A DNA stretch of 64,000 bases from Archivesica marissinica (GCA_014843695.1 CM026387.1:79319536-79383535); one strand, 5' to 3'. Numbered from the stretch's first letter, positions 11,318-22,325 are shown. Notes: generated by a model not told the origin, from the letters alone. A program made the numbers and translations.

Positions 11318-11558
11318 TTAACCCATTCAACACCAAGTAACTGACATGGACTGTTCCTTGATATTATTAGACCAATAAATTAATAAGAAAATTACATTTG
11401 GACCAGTTCATTTATCAATATGGGTAATTTTGTCTAAAAATAGTAATATTACTGGCAAAAAGTGTAGATCCTGATGAGACGGCTCGTTACGAGCCGGCTC
11501 ATCTGGATCTACACTTTTTGTAAGCCTATTTAGAGGTATGCGGTGTTGAAAGGGTTAA
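11318..11558. mobile_element. piggyBac-like MITE with TTAA ends
   Basis: TTAA (11318-11321) followed by CCCATTCAACACC, and at the other end GGTGTTGAAAGGG followed by TTAA (11555-11558): terminal inverted repeats of 13 bp with one mismatch, flanked by the TTAA duplication typical of piggyBac insertions. A long internal hairpin occupies about 11457-11522, with arms CAAAAAGTGTAGATCC and GGATCTACACTTTTTG and a nested CGGCTCGT/ACGAGCCG stem. No coding sequence, so a non-autonomous element. Confidence 0.75.
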
Positions 11559-11721
11559 CCAATCCGCAACGATGAGTAGATGAATTTCGAACTAAGACAT
11601 TCCTGTACAGAAATAAAAAATGATATATTTTGGACTAGAGTTCCCTTGTCCGATGGTGCATTGCACGCACTATGGTCTAAATAGAGATATATAAACATGT
11701 ACCTTATTCACAAATCTGCCA

Positions 11722-11962
11722 GTGGTTAACTGGTAATCCATGGATCGCAGGTTCGATCCCATGTCTGACTCTAATAAAAGTAATAGTCTTTCAGATGGGA
11801 CTTTAAACCGAGGTCTCGTGTCGGTGCTTTACTCTGGAATGGGTCTCTGTCTGTATCATTGCATTATCGTCCACAAATCTAAAATGACTAATCTCTTCAG
11901 GAGTCGTCGCTCATATGGGCAACCGGTAGCGACGGTAAATACAAGTAAAACACACATACATA
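11722..11962 (+). mobile_element. tRNA-derived SINE, family C, near complete
   Basis: Head with CAGTGGTTAACTGGTAATCC and B box GGTTCGATCC, linker TGACTCTAATAAAAGTAA, body CCGAGGTCTCGTGTCGGTGC and GGAATGGGTCTCTGTCTG, and 3' end CATATGGGCAACCGGTAGCG with GTAAAACACACA. The GTGCACGTAAAAGAAC block seen at 16186-16455 is missing. Confidence 0.85.
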
Positions 11963-12019
11963 AGTCTGCCATAGCTACGTCACGTTTTTCAGTCTGTAGT
12001 ATGATGTTGTTTGTTTGTT

Positions 12020-12245
12020 TGTTTGTGTGTGGTTTAATGACGCACCGAGGGTGTAGGGCATGTAGAGCCTGACTACCCCGCTACTATTGGTTGAATGAAG
12101 ACCATCTCGTATATGGAAGCTATCCAGCTGTTCTGTGCTTCTACCCTGGTCCGTGGCTGAAATACTGCACATGGATGCTAATACTAACAGGAGAGTTGTT
12201 ATACCACATAAGCAGCAAGCTGTTGATTGGACTGTAAACACCAAA
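12020..12245 (+). mobile_element. SINE family G body, diverged
   Basis: TATGGAAGCTATCCAGCTG, TGAAATACTGC and a 3' AAGCTGTTG...CAAACAAG stretch match the body of the elements at 20755-21125 and 49786-49984, though with many substitutions. The B box is not clear in this copy. Confidence 0.55.
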
Positions 12246-12249
12246 AACA

Positions 12250-12530
12250 AACAAGTGCACATTCTCAGTTTTGAGTCGTATATTCGTGTGTTCATACACT
12301 GCTAAACCTCGGTGCACATTCTCAGTTTGGAGTCGTATACCTGTGTTCACGCATCGCTAAACCTCGATGCAAATTCTCAGCTTGGGGTCGTATACGTGTG
12401 TTCACGCATCGCTAAACCTCGATGCTCATTCTCAGCTTGGGGTCGTATACGTGTGTTCACGCATCGCTAAACCTCGATGCTCATTCTCAGCTTGGGGTCG
12501 TATACGTGTGTTCACGCATCTCTAAGGTCA
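12250..12530. repeat. Minisatellite, 55-bp unit, about 5 copies
   Basis: Successive units carry CATTCTCAGCTTGGGGTCGT and TTCACGCATCGCTAAACCTC about 55 bp apart. The left-most units are the most diverged and the right-most nearly identical, suggesting growth toward the right. Confidence 0.9.
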
Positions 12531-12772
12531 ACCAAACATCCCACATCAAACGTACGGGGATTATAGACTTCCGTATAATATGAAAAAACAAATCCATTTT
12601 TGTGGTAAAGAACAATGAATGACACAATAGGAGTTTGTTGGAGAATGTATGAAAAAAATATCCTAGTATTAAACTATCCCACGTGTGGGTGAACACCGAC
12701 AAATAGTGTAGCTATAACGTGCTACACGATATGAATCACTCGTACAGTGTGGGAAATAGGTCACCAACTGGG

Positions 12773-12905
12773 AATACAGTCAAACCTGTGTTAGTGGTCA
12801 CCTCTATTAAGCAACCAACCTGCATTAAGCAGTCAGCTTCCAGATTCCCAATATGTTGTTTTGCTATACAGTTGACCTCTATTAAGCAGCCACGTTTTAG
12901 TTTCA
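12773..12905. mobile_element. TTAAGCAGCC MITE, partial copy
   Basis: Begins ATACAGTCAAACCTGTGTTA and contains CACCTCTATTAAGCAACC and TTGACCTCTATTAAGCAGCC like the copy at 12988. The right terminus is missing. Confidence 0.7.
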
Positions 12906-12987
12906 ATTAGGTTGTATGCATCATAATGTCTATGCACCTTGTGAATTGAGACAGACGGTACTTGTAATACTGTTCTTACTTCCAATG

Positions 12988-13176
12988 AGTATACAGTCAA
13001 ACCTGTGCTAGTGGTCACCTCTATTAAGCAGCCAACCTGTATTAAGCAGCCAGTTTCCAGATTCCAAATATATTGTTTTGCTATACATTTGACCTCTATT
13101 AAGCAGCCACCTGTGCTAAGCAGCCACTTTCTGCGATTCCCTTGACTGGCTGCTTAAGGCAGGTTTGACTGTATAT
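12988..13176. mobile_element. TTAAGCAGCC MITE, complete copy
   Basis: Ends TATACAGTCAAACCTG and CAGGTTTGACTGTATA are perfect inverted repeats. The interior repeats CTATTAAGCAGCC on one strand and GGCTGCTTAA on the other. The TA at each end is compatible with a Tc1/mariner-type target duplication. Confidence 0.75.
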
Positions 13177-13551
13177 TAATGCACCGATGCATATTTACTC
13201 ACCAACATTTCTAAGAATTGATGATTTGAAAAACGTATGCTTGTATTAGCTATAACAGATCACTATTACAAAGACATTAATGATTCGTAAAGCATGTATC
13301 TATAAAAGGACGTTGTTTAGAAAACAATTCTAGTCATGTAAATCAGTGAGTTTAACCCTTAACCTTTATGTTTAATCATAGGTTATTGCAAATCAATAGT
13401 AAATATGTCATACACATGAAGATACAATACATAGCATGAAAATACAAATGGTTTGGGCCACACGTTTTAGTAGCATTAGACAACGGCCCGCACAAGAGAC
13501 AACGGCCCCAACCATTAACCTCCGAGTAAATTAGACGGAATGTGCAATCAA
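13177..13551. other. Nothing recognised
   Basis: AT-rich spacer. No gene or repeat could be supported. Confidence 0.4.
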
Positions 13552-13674
13552 CATAGATCCATATCAGGATCTATGTTGTTTGCTAGTCAGCGAAATAATT
13601 TAGCGCCAATTACCGAAGAGCAAACAGCATAGAGCATGTTCTGTGCCGTCTGATCTGGCTCTATGCTGTTTGCA
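13552..13674. repeat. Two adjacent inverted repeats (hairpins)
   Basis: First hairpin: AACATAGATCC and GGATCTATGTT (about 13552-13579). Second: GCAAACAGCATAGAGC and GCTCTATGCTGTTTGC (about 13620-13674) with a loop of about 22 bases. The two share the CATAGA core, so they may derive from one fold-back element. No terminator-like T-run is present. Confidence 0.7.
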
Positions 13675-13727
13675 AAAGCAATATTAGTTGTGAGTGGCAG
13701 GTTAATGAAAAAACTGGATATTTTTAA

Positions 13728-13826
13728 TTTAAACTTTATTTATTTTACAACGATTGCGAAACAAGCTTTAACAACCTATATTAATCAGTCTTGGCGTAGA
13801 TGAAAGCGTAAATGTGGTTATTCGAA
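13728..13826 (-). mobile_element. SINE family A, 3' fragment
   Basis: Only the tail and adjoining body on the minus strand: TTTATTTTACAACGATTGCG, ATATTAATCA and GATGAAAGCGTAAATGTGG. The tRNA-like head is absent. Confidence 0.75.
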
Positions 13827-14075
13827 AAGCCAGCAAGATTGTGTGTAATGTTCTTGAAGATGAAATACACGCCATTATCGGTGTTGCCTATACAAGGACC
13901 TACTCACAAACATGCGATGTTGCGCCAACGTGTAATGTAATAATATTAGTAACTTTAATAAGCCTCAAAATCTTGTAATTATAATTAAGAATGGTATGAA
14001 TATAATATAATATACCCTTTAATATGTGCTAAAAATTAGATAAAATGAGATCAAAATGCAATAATACTATACTAT

Positions 14076-15615
14076 ACTAGAGGACATAGAAAACGCACAC
14101 ATATACTAGAGGACATAGAAAACGCACACATATTCTAGAGGACAAGGAAAAAAGAAAACATATACTAGAGGACATAGAAAACGCACACCTATACTAGAGG
14201 ACATAGACAACGCACACCTATTCTAGAGGACATAGAAAACGCACACATATACTAGAGGACATAGAAAACGCACACATATACTAGAGGACATAGAAAACGC
14301 ACACATATACTAGAGGACATAGAAAACACACACCTATACTAGAGGACATAGAAAACGCACAAATATACTAGATGACATAGAAAACGCACACCTATACTAG
14401 ATGACATATAAAACGCACACATATACTAGATGACATAAAAAACGCACACATATACTAGAGGACATAGAAAACGCACACATATACTAGAGGACATAGAAAA
14501 CGCACACCTATACTAGAGGACATAGAAAACGCACACATATACTAGATGACATAGAAAACGCACACATATACTAGAGGACATAGAAAACGCACACATATAC
14601 TAGAGGACATAGAAAACGCACACCTATACTAGATTACATAGAAAACGCACACATATACTAGAAGACATAGAAAACGCACACCTATACTAGAGGACATAGA
14701 AAACGCACACATATTCTAGAGGACATAGAAAACGCACACATATACTAGAGGACATAGAAAACGAGGACATAGAAAATGCACACATATACTAGAGGACATA
14801 GAAAACGCACACATACACTAGAGGACATAGAGAAACGCACACCTATACTAGAGGACATAGAAAACGCACACATATACTAGAGGACATAGAAAACGCACAC
14901 CTATACTAGAGGACATAGAAAACGCACACATATTCTATAGGACATAGAAAACGCACACCTATACTAGAGGACATAGAAAACGCACACATATTCTAGAGGA
15001 CATAGAAAACGCACAAATATACTAGATGACATAGAAAACGCACACCTATACTAGATGACATAGAAAACGCACACATATACTAGAGGACATAGAAAACGCA
15101 CACCTATACTAGATGACATAGAAAACGCACACCTATACTAGATGACATAGAAAACGCACACATATACTAGATGACATAGAAAACGCACACATATACTAGA
15201 GGACATAGAAAACGCACACCTATACTAGATGACATAGAAAACGCACACCCATACTAGATGACATAGAAAACGCACACATATACTAGAGGACATAGAAAAC
15301 GCACACATATACTAGAGGACATAGAAAACGCACACCTATACTAGAGGACATAGAAAACGCACACATATACTAGATGACATAGAAAACGCACACATATACT
15401 AGAGGACATAGAAAACGCACACATATACTAGAGGACATAAAAAACGCACACCTATACTAGAGGACATAGAAAACGCACACATATACTAGAGGACATAGAA
15501 AACGCACACATATACTAGAGGACATAGAAAACGAGGACATAAAAAACGCACACATATACTAGAGGACATAGAAAACGCACACATATACTAGAGGACATAG
15601 AAAACGCACACCTAT
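14076..15615. repeat. Minisatellite, 29-bp unit, about 53 copies
   Basis: The unit carries ACTAGAGGACATAGAAAACG plus CACACATAT or CACACCTAT, with GAGG/GATG variants. Two places (about 14761 and 15532) show the same shortened junction GAAAACGAGGACATA, indicating internal duplication of a block about 770 bp long. TGTGCGTTTTCTATGTCCTC appears once in inverse orientation just right of the array (about 15768-15790). Confidence 0.95.
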
Positions 15616-15942
15616 TGTATAGGATTATTATTACATGAAAACGAAATACGAAGGATTCCGTCAAAGATATTTCACAACTGTATTACAAAACACAAACTGA
15701 ACAACTAAAAATATTCCAAAATGTCTAAAACTATGTATTTATATAGTTATTGTTTTTCTTATCCGAAGTGTGCGTTTTCTATGTCCTCTATGGTATATAT
15801 ACAATGACATAGTTCTAAGGCATATTAATTAAAGAAACACTACATTTTAAGTACAGTATTCCGCAATACGTGGAAGCTCATCTATTATGTATGTATATAT
15901 ATACACACCAGATTTCTATGTTTCTGTTGGCTTATTCCATCT
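15616..15942. other. Spacer right of the 29-bp array
   Basis: No gene. It contains the single inverted copy of the neighbouring array unit noted above and a short TA-rich run near 15890. Confidence 0.4.
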
Positions 15943-16140
15943 TTAATATCGAGTTTTAAAGATATTGAGTGAGTTGGAATTTTGAATATAAGGTAGTGAA
16001 TTCCAAATGGAAGAACCTGAATAAACAAAAGTATTACGGTATATTTCCAACTTAGGTTTAGGCGTATATATTTGTAATGAAGAAGAGGATCTAAGACAAC
16101 GGGACTGAACTTCCGATGTAAGTGTAAATGACTTCATTTT
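15943..16140 (-). pseudogene. Non-LTR retrotransposon ORF2 C-terminal fragment
   Basis: A 64-codon minus-strand frame with the hallmark end of many animal non-LTR reverse transcriptases: a PKPKLEIYRNTFVYSGS block followed by IWNSLPYIQNSNSLNIFKTRY-like sequence. The aromatic-Ser-Gly then IWNSLP pattern, with terminal FK..Y, is seen downstream of RT in L2/CR1-type and related elements. The RT domain itself is not adjacent, so this is a 5'-truncated insertion. The clade is inferred. Confidence 0.7.
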
Positions 16141-16185
16141 AGTTGTCGGCTTTCGTTAATTTATATGTGTGTGTATGGTAACAAC

Positions 16186-16455
16186 AGACGGATGGTTAAG
16201 TCCAGTGGTTAACACGTTGGATTGCGAATCCATGGATCGCAGGTTCGATCACTCGTCTGACACCAATAATATTAAGTCTTTCAGATAGGACTTTAAACCG
16301 AGGTCTCGTGTCGGTGCTTTACACCGTGCACGTAAAAGAACAAGTGGCGACTCTGGAATGGGTGCGTATCATTGCACTATCCTCCAAAATCTAAAAGTAC
16401 TGATCACTTCAGGAGGCATCACTCAAATGAGCGACGATTAATACACGTAAAGAAA
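16186..16455 (+). mobile_element. tRNA-derived SINE, family C, longest copy
   Basis: Head with CCAGTGGTTAACACGTTGG and B box GGTTCGATC, full body including the GTGCACGTAAAAGAACAAG block absent from 11722-11962, then GGAATGGGTGCGTATC and AGGCATCACTCAAATGAGCG. The 3' end is more diverged than in other copies. Confidence 0.85.
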
Positions 16456-17271
16456 CACTGCTAATGTAATTAAAATGCTCAAATACCTGTTACCACAAGC
16501 TTACACCACAACACATTAACATTAATAAAATCGCGTTCATATATACTGTCTCGCTACAACATGTATCTATGTAGAATTAATTTGGTTTAATTTCTTGATA
16601 TTAATTGTTCACATTGAAGCGCCCAGGTATAAATTTTGTGATATATGAGTTGTATGTGAATAATGCTCATTTAGACGTTATTGCTAGCTATTATGGGCCT
16701 TTGTAAAAAACCGATGTTTGAGTGAGGTTTTGTTTTGTTTCTTTAACTTGATCTTATTCGTGGTTATGGATGGGCAGAAATAATGCAGTAATGCATCCAG
16801 TACATGGTCTTCATACGATTGTATTGCGCCCACTGTGATGTTAATTTTGCTAATTCAAATTCAACACGTTCTATTACAAAATGAAAACATATTTGAAGCT
16901 CCATTTTAAACTGTATCGCTCTACTTTTTACTGTGCCGTGTAGTAAGGCGCTACTAGACATTGTGGACGTGTTATGATACCTACACCAACTTGTTCATAT
17001 CTGACCCGATCCCCAGTAAGAGCGTGACTCGACCCTAATGTAGTTATGGACTGGGACACGTAGTACGACTTACCCCCACTATGGACTCTCGATCTAACTG
17101 TTTTAACCGTTGATGATGTCTACAATGTGGGCCATGCACTAGTCGTTTATTATTATAAAATCCCAATTTCAAACTTGAATATGACATAACATAGGAACAA
17201 TTGTTACAACACACTAGTTAAGATTTGACAGTTTTTTGACAGTCTATGTATACGATTCATGAATAAATCCA
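16456..17271. other. Gene-free spacer
   Basis: About 0.8 kb with no supported feature. The minus-strand frame of 65 codons at 16764-16961 has no recognisable domain. Confidence 0.4.
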
Positions 17272-18010
17272 ATGGGTCCAGCATCTAGAAGAAAGCGTAC
17301 TATTGCCAAGGACTCGGGTACAGAAGACGACATCAAACACTACAAGAGCATCCAGAAGGCAGCGCGTAACGAATGCAAGACAGACTACCAAACTTACATC
17401 AGGAACATCGTCACTACGTCACAGAACCCCCCCCCCCCAATAGGTTGTACTCTTACGTGAAGGGCATGCGGTGTGACTGCAGTGGCGTAGCACCATTGGA
17501 TGCTGAAGATGTAGCACACAGGGACCCACGAATGAAGAACAATATCCGGAACAATGTGTTCAACAGTGTATTCTCGACAGAACACATCACCCTCAGTTCA
17601 CCAATGGAAGATACCCACAACCCTGACATGCACCACTTTACTGTCACAGTACAAGAAGTAAAACAACCTGCTACTGAACCTCGAGACACACACAGCTTCT
17701 GGCCTCGATATACATGCAAACACGCTACATGAAGGACTACGTAGACGAGAGTTGGCATCTGCATTGACACTGATAAATAGAAGTTCCATCATATTAGAGG
17801 GAAACCATCGTTACCTCCATATTCAAGAAAAACGACCACAGCAACTCTGCAAACTACAATCTTATCTCGCTCACTTATGTTTGTTGCATGTCGCTCGAGC
17901 ATATTAACAACAGCCAGATAATTGGGCTTCTCGACATCCACCACATGCTGTCAGAATAATAACACGAGTTCAGGAAGAAGAGGTCAACGGAAATCCATTT
18001 GGTTTCGGTA
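17272..18010 (+). pseudogene. Non-LTR retrotransposon RT fragment (L2/CR1-like)
   Basis: Degenerate remnant of an ORF2 polyprotein. Frame 17272-17460 holds the linker before RT (KHYKSIQKAARNECKTDYQT). After a C8 run near 17428 the reading continues in another frame with SGVAPLDAEDVA and NNVFNSVFSTEHITLSSP, the typical FxSVF(T/S)xE region. From about 17809 a third frame shows VTSIFKKNDHSNSANYN, LISLTYVCC and, after two stops, HEFRKKRSTEIHLVS. These match the conserved IFKKGD..NYRPISLT and GFR..RS motifs of reverse transcriptase in order. The fragment stops before the catalytic YxDD. At least two frameshifts and several stops show it is dead. Confidence 0.8.
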
Positions 18011-18240
18011 GTGTAGAGGCATTCAGGGAAGGACTGGTTTCGCCACCGTAGAACGAGGGCATTGTTTTATATCGTGTTCAACCCTGTAAATACGCGCGCC
18101 CCACAACCACCATGTGTTTTGCATAAATTGTACGGCGATGCCCCAGAGAGACACTTTGAATATGTCACATGAAGCATACAAGCAAACTGCAAATAAACCA
18201 TTTTCTATCGTACAAGAACAGACAGGACTGCTTATTATTG

Positions 18241-18877
18241 TGGATGGATGGATGGATGGATGGATGGATGGATGGATGGATGGATGGATGGATGGATGGA
18301 TGGATGGATGGATGGATGGATGGATGGATGGATGGATGGATGGATGGATGGATGGATGGATGGATGGATGGATGGATGGATGGATGGATGGATGGATGGA
18401 TGGATGGATGGAATGGATGGATGGATGGATGGAGGGATGGATGGACGGATGGATGGATGGACGGACGGACGGACGGATGGACGGATGGATGGACGACGGA
18501 ACGGACGGACGGACGGACGGACGGGACGGACGGACGGACGACGGACGGACGGGACGGACGGACGGACGGACGGACGGGACGGACGGACGGACGGACGGAC
18601 GGACGGACGGACGGACGGACGGACGGACGGAGGCGGACGGACGGACGGACGGACGGACGGACGGACGGACGGACGACGGGACGGACGGACGGACGGACGG
18701 ACGGACGGACGGAGACGGACGGCGGGACGGACGGACGGGACGGAAGGACGGACGGACGGACGGACGGACGGACGGACGGACGGACGGACGGACGGACGGA
18801 CGGACGGACGGACGGACGGACGGACGGACGGACGGACGGACGGACGGACGGACGGACGGACGGACGGACGGACGCGT
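18241..18877. repeat. Tetranucleotide satellite, (GGAT)n passing into (GGAC)n
   Basis: From 18241 to about 18415 it is nearly pure GGAT. A mixed zone lies at about 18415-18500, and from about 18500 to 18877 it is GGAC with occasional indels. All six frames stay open, yielding apparent [12 protein letters not shown] and SIHP repeats that are not evidence of genes. Confidence 0.97.
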
Positions 18878-19162
18878 CATCTAGTATCATTAGAGAAAAA
18901 ACGTCATAAAAGGAATTACACAAAGAATACTTTGATATGGCCTTAGTAATACATTTCAGGTCATATAAACGTGTTCTCCGAATATAGATAGTTTTCATTT
19001 TAAGATGATAAATCACATTGAGAACTCGTAAGTACATTTTTCAAATTTACTACAAAACCAACGCCCATTCCGTGTCGATAAATGTGACTACAAGATGACA
19101 CATTCCTTCATACATAATTAATTATGATTATATAACACGCTAATGTAATATGTGTTGCTAGA

Positions 19163-19510
19163 GACGATTCAGTAGTACAGTTGTTAACGCGTTGGACTGG
19201 GAATCCAGGGGTCACGGGTCCCCCCGCCTGTCCCTAATAATAGTAAGTCTTTCAGTTGGGACTATAAACCGTGGTCTTTCAGATGGTACTTCGGTACAGT
19301 TGTTAACACTTTGGGCTGCGAATCCAGGGGTCACGGGTCCCCCCGCCTGTCCCTAATAATAGTAGTAAGTCTTTCAGTTGGGATTATAAACCGTGGTCTT
19401 TGAGATGGGACTTCGGTACAGTTGTTAACACGTTGGGCTGCTAATCCAGAGATCGCAGGTTGTTCGTCCCCCCCCCCCCCCCCCCCCTCTGTCCCTAATA
19501 ACATTAACAG
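19163..19510 (+). mobile_element. Three tandem SINE family C heads
   Basis: TACAGTTGTTAACRCGTTGG-type heads recur at about 19178, 19294 and 19416, each followed by AATCCAGGGGTC or close variants and CTGTCCCTAATAA, then GTCTTTCAGTTGGGA and ATAAACCGTGGTCTTT. Units are about 115-125 bp, so a truncated SINE has amplified in tandem. The third unit carries a long C run (about 19468-19487). Confidence 0.75.
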
Positions 19511-19654
19511 TCTTGTTAACATGACGGGCAGTACCGCATCCTACTGCTTATATATAAACATACAGATACAACCTCATAAAAATATGATGTTTTGCTCCGA
19601 TAGACTTCGCATCAAGGCTAAATTAGCGAAACGTGGTGAAGTGGTATATATATA

Positions 19655-19735
19655 AACCGTCTCCGTGGCTTGGTTGTTAAAGCCTCCGGTTACGGAGCGG
19701 AAGGTTCGAACCTCGTCAGGGGTTAGTACTGATAT
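19655..19735 (+). mobile_element. tRNA-like SINE head
   Basis: ACCGTCTCCGTGGCTTGGTT with AAGCCTCCGGTTACGGAGCG and a B box GGTTCGAACCTCG. It resembles the start of family D (49986), but the body differs after the B box. Confidence 0.5.
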
Positions 19736-19894
19736 GGCCGGTTGGTGAGCCGCTAGCTACTTAAATAATTGTTACCGATTGCGCCTTGCGCCTGACCTAT
19801 AAGGATATGATTCGGGAAGTACTGATAAAAAATATTGTCTCATATGTCAGTAATGGCTGGCCCTTTCACTATAAAAAACAAAATTTTACTTTTA

Positions 19895-20111
19895 TAAGAT
19901 ACGATGATTTTAGTGTGTGTTTTACGTTTATCTATCATCGCTACCGGTTGTCCATATGACCGGCACCTCCTGAAGAGATTAGTCATTTTAAATGGTGATG
20001 GATAGTGCAATGATACTGACAAAGACCCATTCCAGAATATCATCTTGTTCTTTTACGCGCATGGTGTAAAACACAGAACGAGACATCGGTTTAAAGTCCC
20101 ATCTGAAAGAC

Positions 20112-20147
<36 letters not shown>

Positions 20148-20150
20148 GGT
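19895..20150 (-). mobile_element. SINE family C, minus copy, ending in (ATT)n
   Basis: Minus-strand body with the conserved CTACCGGTTG, GACCCATTCCAGA and AGACATCGGTTTAAAGTCCC blocks. The head is missing; at its place the linker has become an (ATT)n microsatellite (20112-20147), followed by remnants of a B-box region (GGGCACGAACATGCGACCC). Confidence 0.75.
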
Positions 20151-20754
20151 CTCAGGTGGGCACGAACATGCGACCCCTTGATAAATCTGAGATCTATTGA
20201 GTTAAGATGTTCAAAGATATAGATAATGAACCCGTTGTTTACACGTTGGACTGCAATTCCAGGGGCCGGTTATTCGACAATCAAGTACGTATTCAGGAGA
20301 ATTCATTGACTGGATAGATAGTTCATCAACATGATATTACGTCAACTGGAGAGTTCGGCGACACCATAATAGACTATTTCGACAAGATGGAGTTGTTCGA
20401 CATTTTCCGGATAAAACATTGTTGATTATTAAACGTATTTTCTCTAGCCGCCAGCTAACCATGGGCGAGCGTGATGGATTAAATGTTATGAATAGTCTGT
20501 CAATGCTTTTATAGCAGAACAAACGTCGACTCAATAAGTCAATAGCCTAGCATTAACATGCAGGCCAATGTTGACTTGCCTGCGAGTATACCGAGTCTAT
20601 CGACATATAATACAGTATTGCTCTATATGGCCTACTCAAACCCTATCAACCATAATTATAATTATCTGCTCATGGAAACCATTAAGTTAAATAGGCCTAC
20701 ATTTTAATGATTCTAAACACCAGGAAAAATGAGTGCTTGCATAGTTGTTAACGT
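20151..20754. other. Spacer with one SINE-head remnant
   Basis: No gene. At about 20235-20275 CGTTGTTTACACGTTGGACT resembles the family C head without the rest of the element. Confidence 0.4.
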
Positions 20755-21125
20755 CATTGACTGTAAATCACCAGCCCCTCACCGCTGTAGCCCCTCACCG
20801 CTGTAGCCCCTCACCGCTGTAGCCCCTCACCGCTGTAGCCCCTCACCGCTGTAGCCCCTCACCGCTGTAGCCCCTCACCGCTGTAGCCCCTCACCGCTGT
20901 AGCCCCTCACCGCTGTAGGTTCGAATCCCACCCGGGGTGTCGAATTATTTCATGGGAGGAAGCTATCATGCTGGCTTGTGGAAGGTCGGTGGTTCTACCC
21001 GCGTGTCCGTCCGTGCGTGAAATACTGCTCGGGACACGAGGTATTCTCATAAACAACATCAGGTGGAGATTCGCCGTATGACCTAAGCTGTTGAAACGAC
21101 AAGAAGCCCAAACGCAAACAACACA
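20755..21125 (+). mobile_element. SINE family G containing a 16-bp minisatellite
   Basis: The B box GTAGGTTCGAATCCCAC (about 20916-20932) and body (GGGTGTCGAATTATTTCATG, GGAAGCTATCATGCTGGCTT, TGAAATACTGC) match the element at 49786-49984. Immediately 5' of the B box, CACCGCTGTAGCCCCT is repeated about nine times (20772-20915). Confidence 0.8.
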
Positions 21126-22026
21126 AACACTAGCAGTAAATAGGTTATATTTGACATTGTCACAATGCCTGCCATTGCCACCATAACGGAGATGTGCGTT
21201 TTCTAATGGTTGATCTGTTTCCTCCCACAGTAATTTCGTCAACATTTGCGCGGCCGGTGTAATGAAAACTATCGACCATCATAAAATAACCCCCACCCCG
21301 GTCATAGTACTATGGACCCCAGTCAAACATTTTGACCTAACCAGTTTGTGCGACTTTCAACTCCCCACAAAACAAACAACTCAAAGCACAAGATCATTAA
21401 TGATGTGCATATTACTATTCAGGTATGTCTCCAACGCGCCAATTGAAACGAATAAGGATGTGGATGGTTGGCACCGGAAGCTGAACGCCTTCATTTTATC
21501 ACCCGGTGAAGCTGCTCCATCAGGAATCGATGCTGATGCATGTCCAGGTACCTATTTCCAGTTTCTTCTAAAATATATAGTGTGAACCGTGAACGTACAA
21601 TGTTCACATACAATATATTATAAGAATATGTATCCATAAAAAACACAATATATCTTATACTACGCTAATAAATATCTATAAAATGATGAATCTCATATCA
21701 TCCACGTGATCAACAACTGTCGTAGTATTATAAAATAGTGTAATGATATAATTTATAAGTGTCAAATAGTATGAATTTCATAGTTTCTTTGATTTATCGC
21801 TATGTTATCTCAATGTCGTCCAGATGAAACAACGGGCAGGAGTAATCTTCTCTACAGTCGTTTTGTCAAGTCATATACACAATTCAAAAAACGTTAAAAA
21901 TTAATAAAACCAATATGGAAAACGAAAGTACTCTGTAGGCTATGTATATTCAGGTGCAAAAGATACCCGGAATTCCCGCTATGCTGTAGCCGTTATGATT
22001 GTGTCCCTTAGGTAACACATTTAATT
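21126..22026. other. Gene-free spacer
   Basis: About 0.9 kb. A 107-codon plus-strand frame (21262-21585) shows no recognisable domain and is not called. Confidence 0.4.
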
Positions 22027-22325
22027 TCCACAATGTGTGTGTTTTACGTTTATTTATCGTCGCTACCAGTTGCTCATATGAGCGACGCCTCCTGAAGAGA
22101 TTATTCATTTTAGATTGTTGGAGGATAGTGCAATGATACAGACAGAGACCCATTCCAAAGTCTCCTCTGGTTTTTTTACGCACGACGGTGTACAGCACAG
22201 ACACGAGACCTCGGTTTAAAGTCCCATCTGAAAAACCGTTTTATTAGGGTCAGACGGGGGATCGAACCTGCGATTCCTGGATTACCAGTCCAGCATGTTA
22301 CCACTTGACTACAGATCCGTCTGTT
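22027..22325 (-). mobile_element. tRNA-derived SINE, family C, full-length minus copy
   Basis: The complete head is visible on the minus strand: ACGGATCTGTAGTCAAGTGG start, AATCCAGGAATCGCAGGTTC with the B box, then CTGACCCTAATAAAACGG and the whole body to GTAAAACACACACATTGTG. It lies just outside the left terminal repeat of the 22.4-25.6 kb element. Confidence 0.85.

Noticed and set aside
11318..11558. Bacterial-type terminator (hairpin followed by T-run)
   Set aside because: The hairpin lies inside an element with TTAA-flanked inverted ends in a eukaryotic context; the T-run belongs to the hairpin arm.
18023..19037. Long open frames of [12 protein letters not shown] and SIHP repeats on both strands
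   Set aside because: Direct translation of a GGAT/GGAC tetranucleotide repeat, not genes.
21262..21585. 107-codon frame as a gene
   Set aside because: No recognisable motif, no neighbours and ordinary composition; consistent with a chance open frame.
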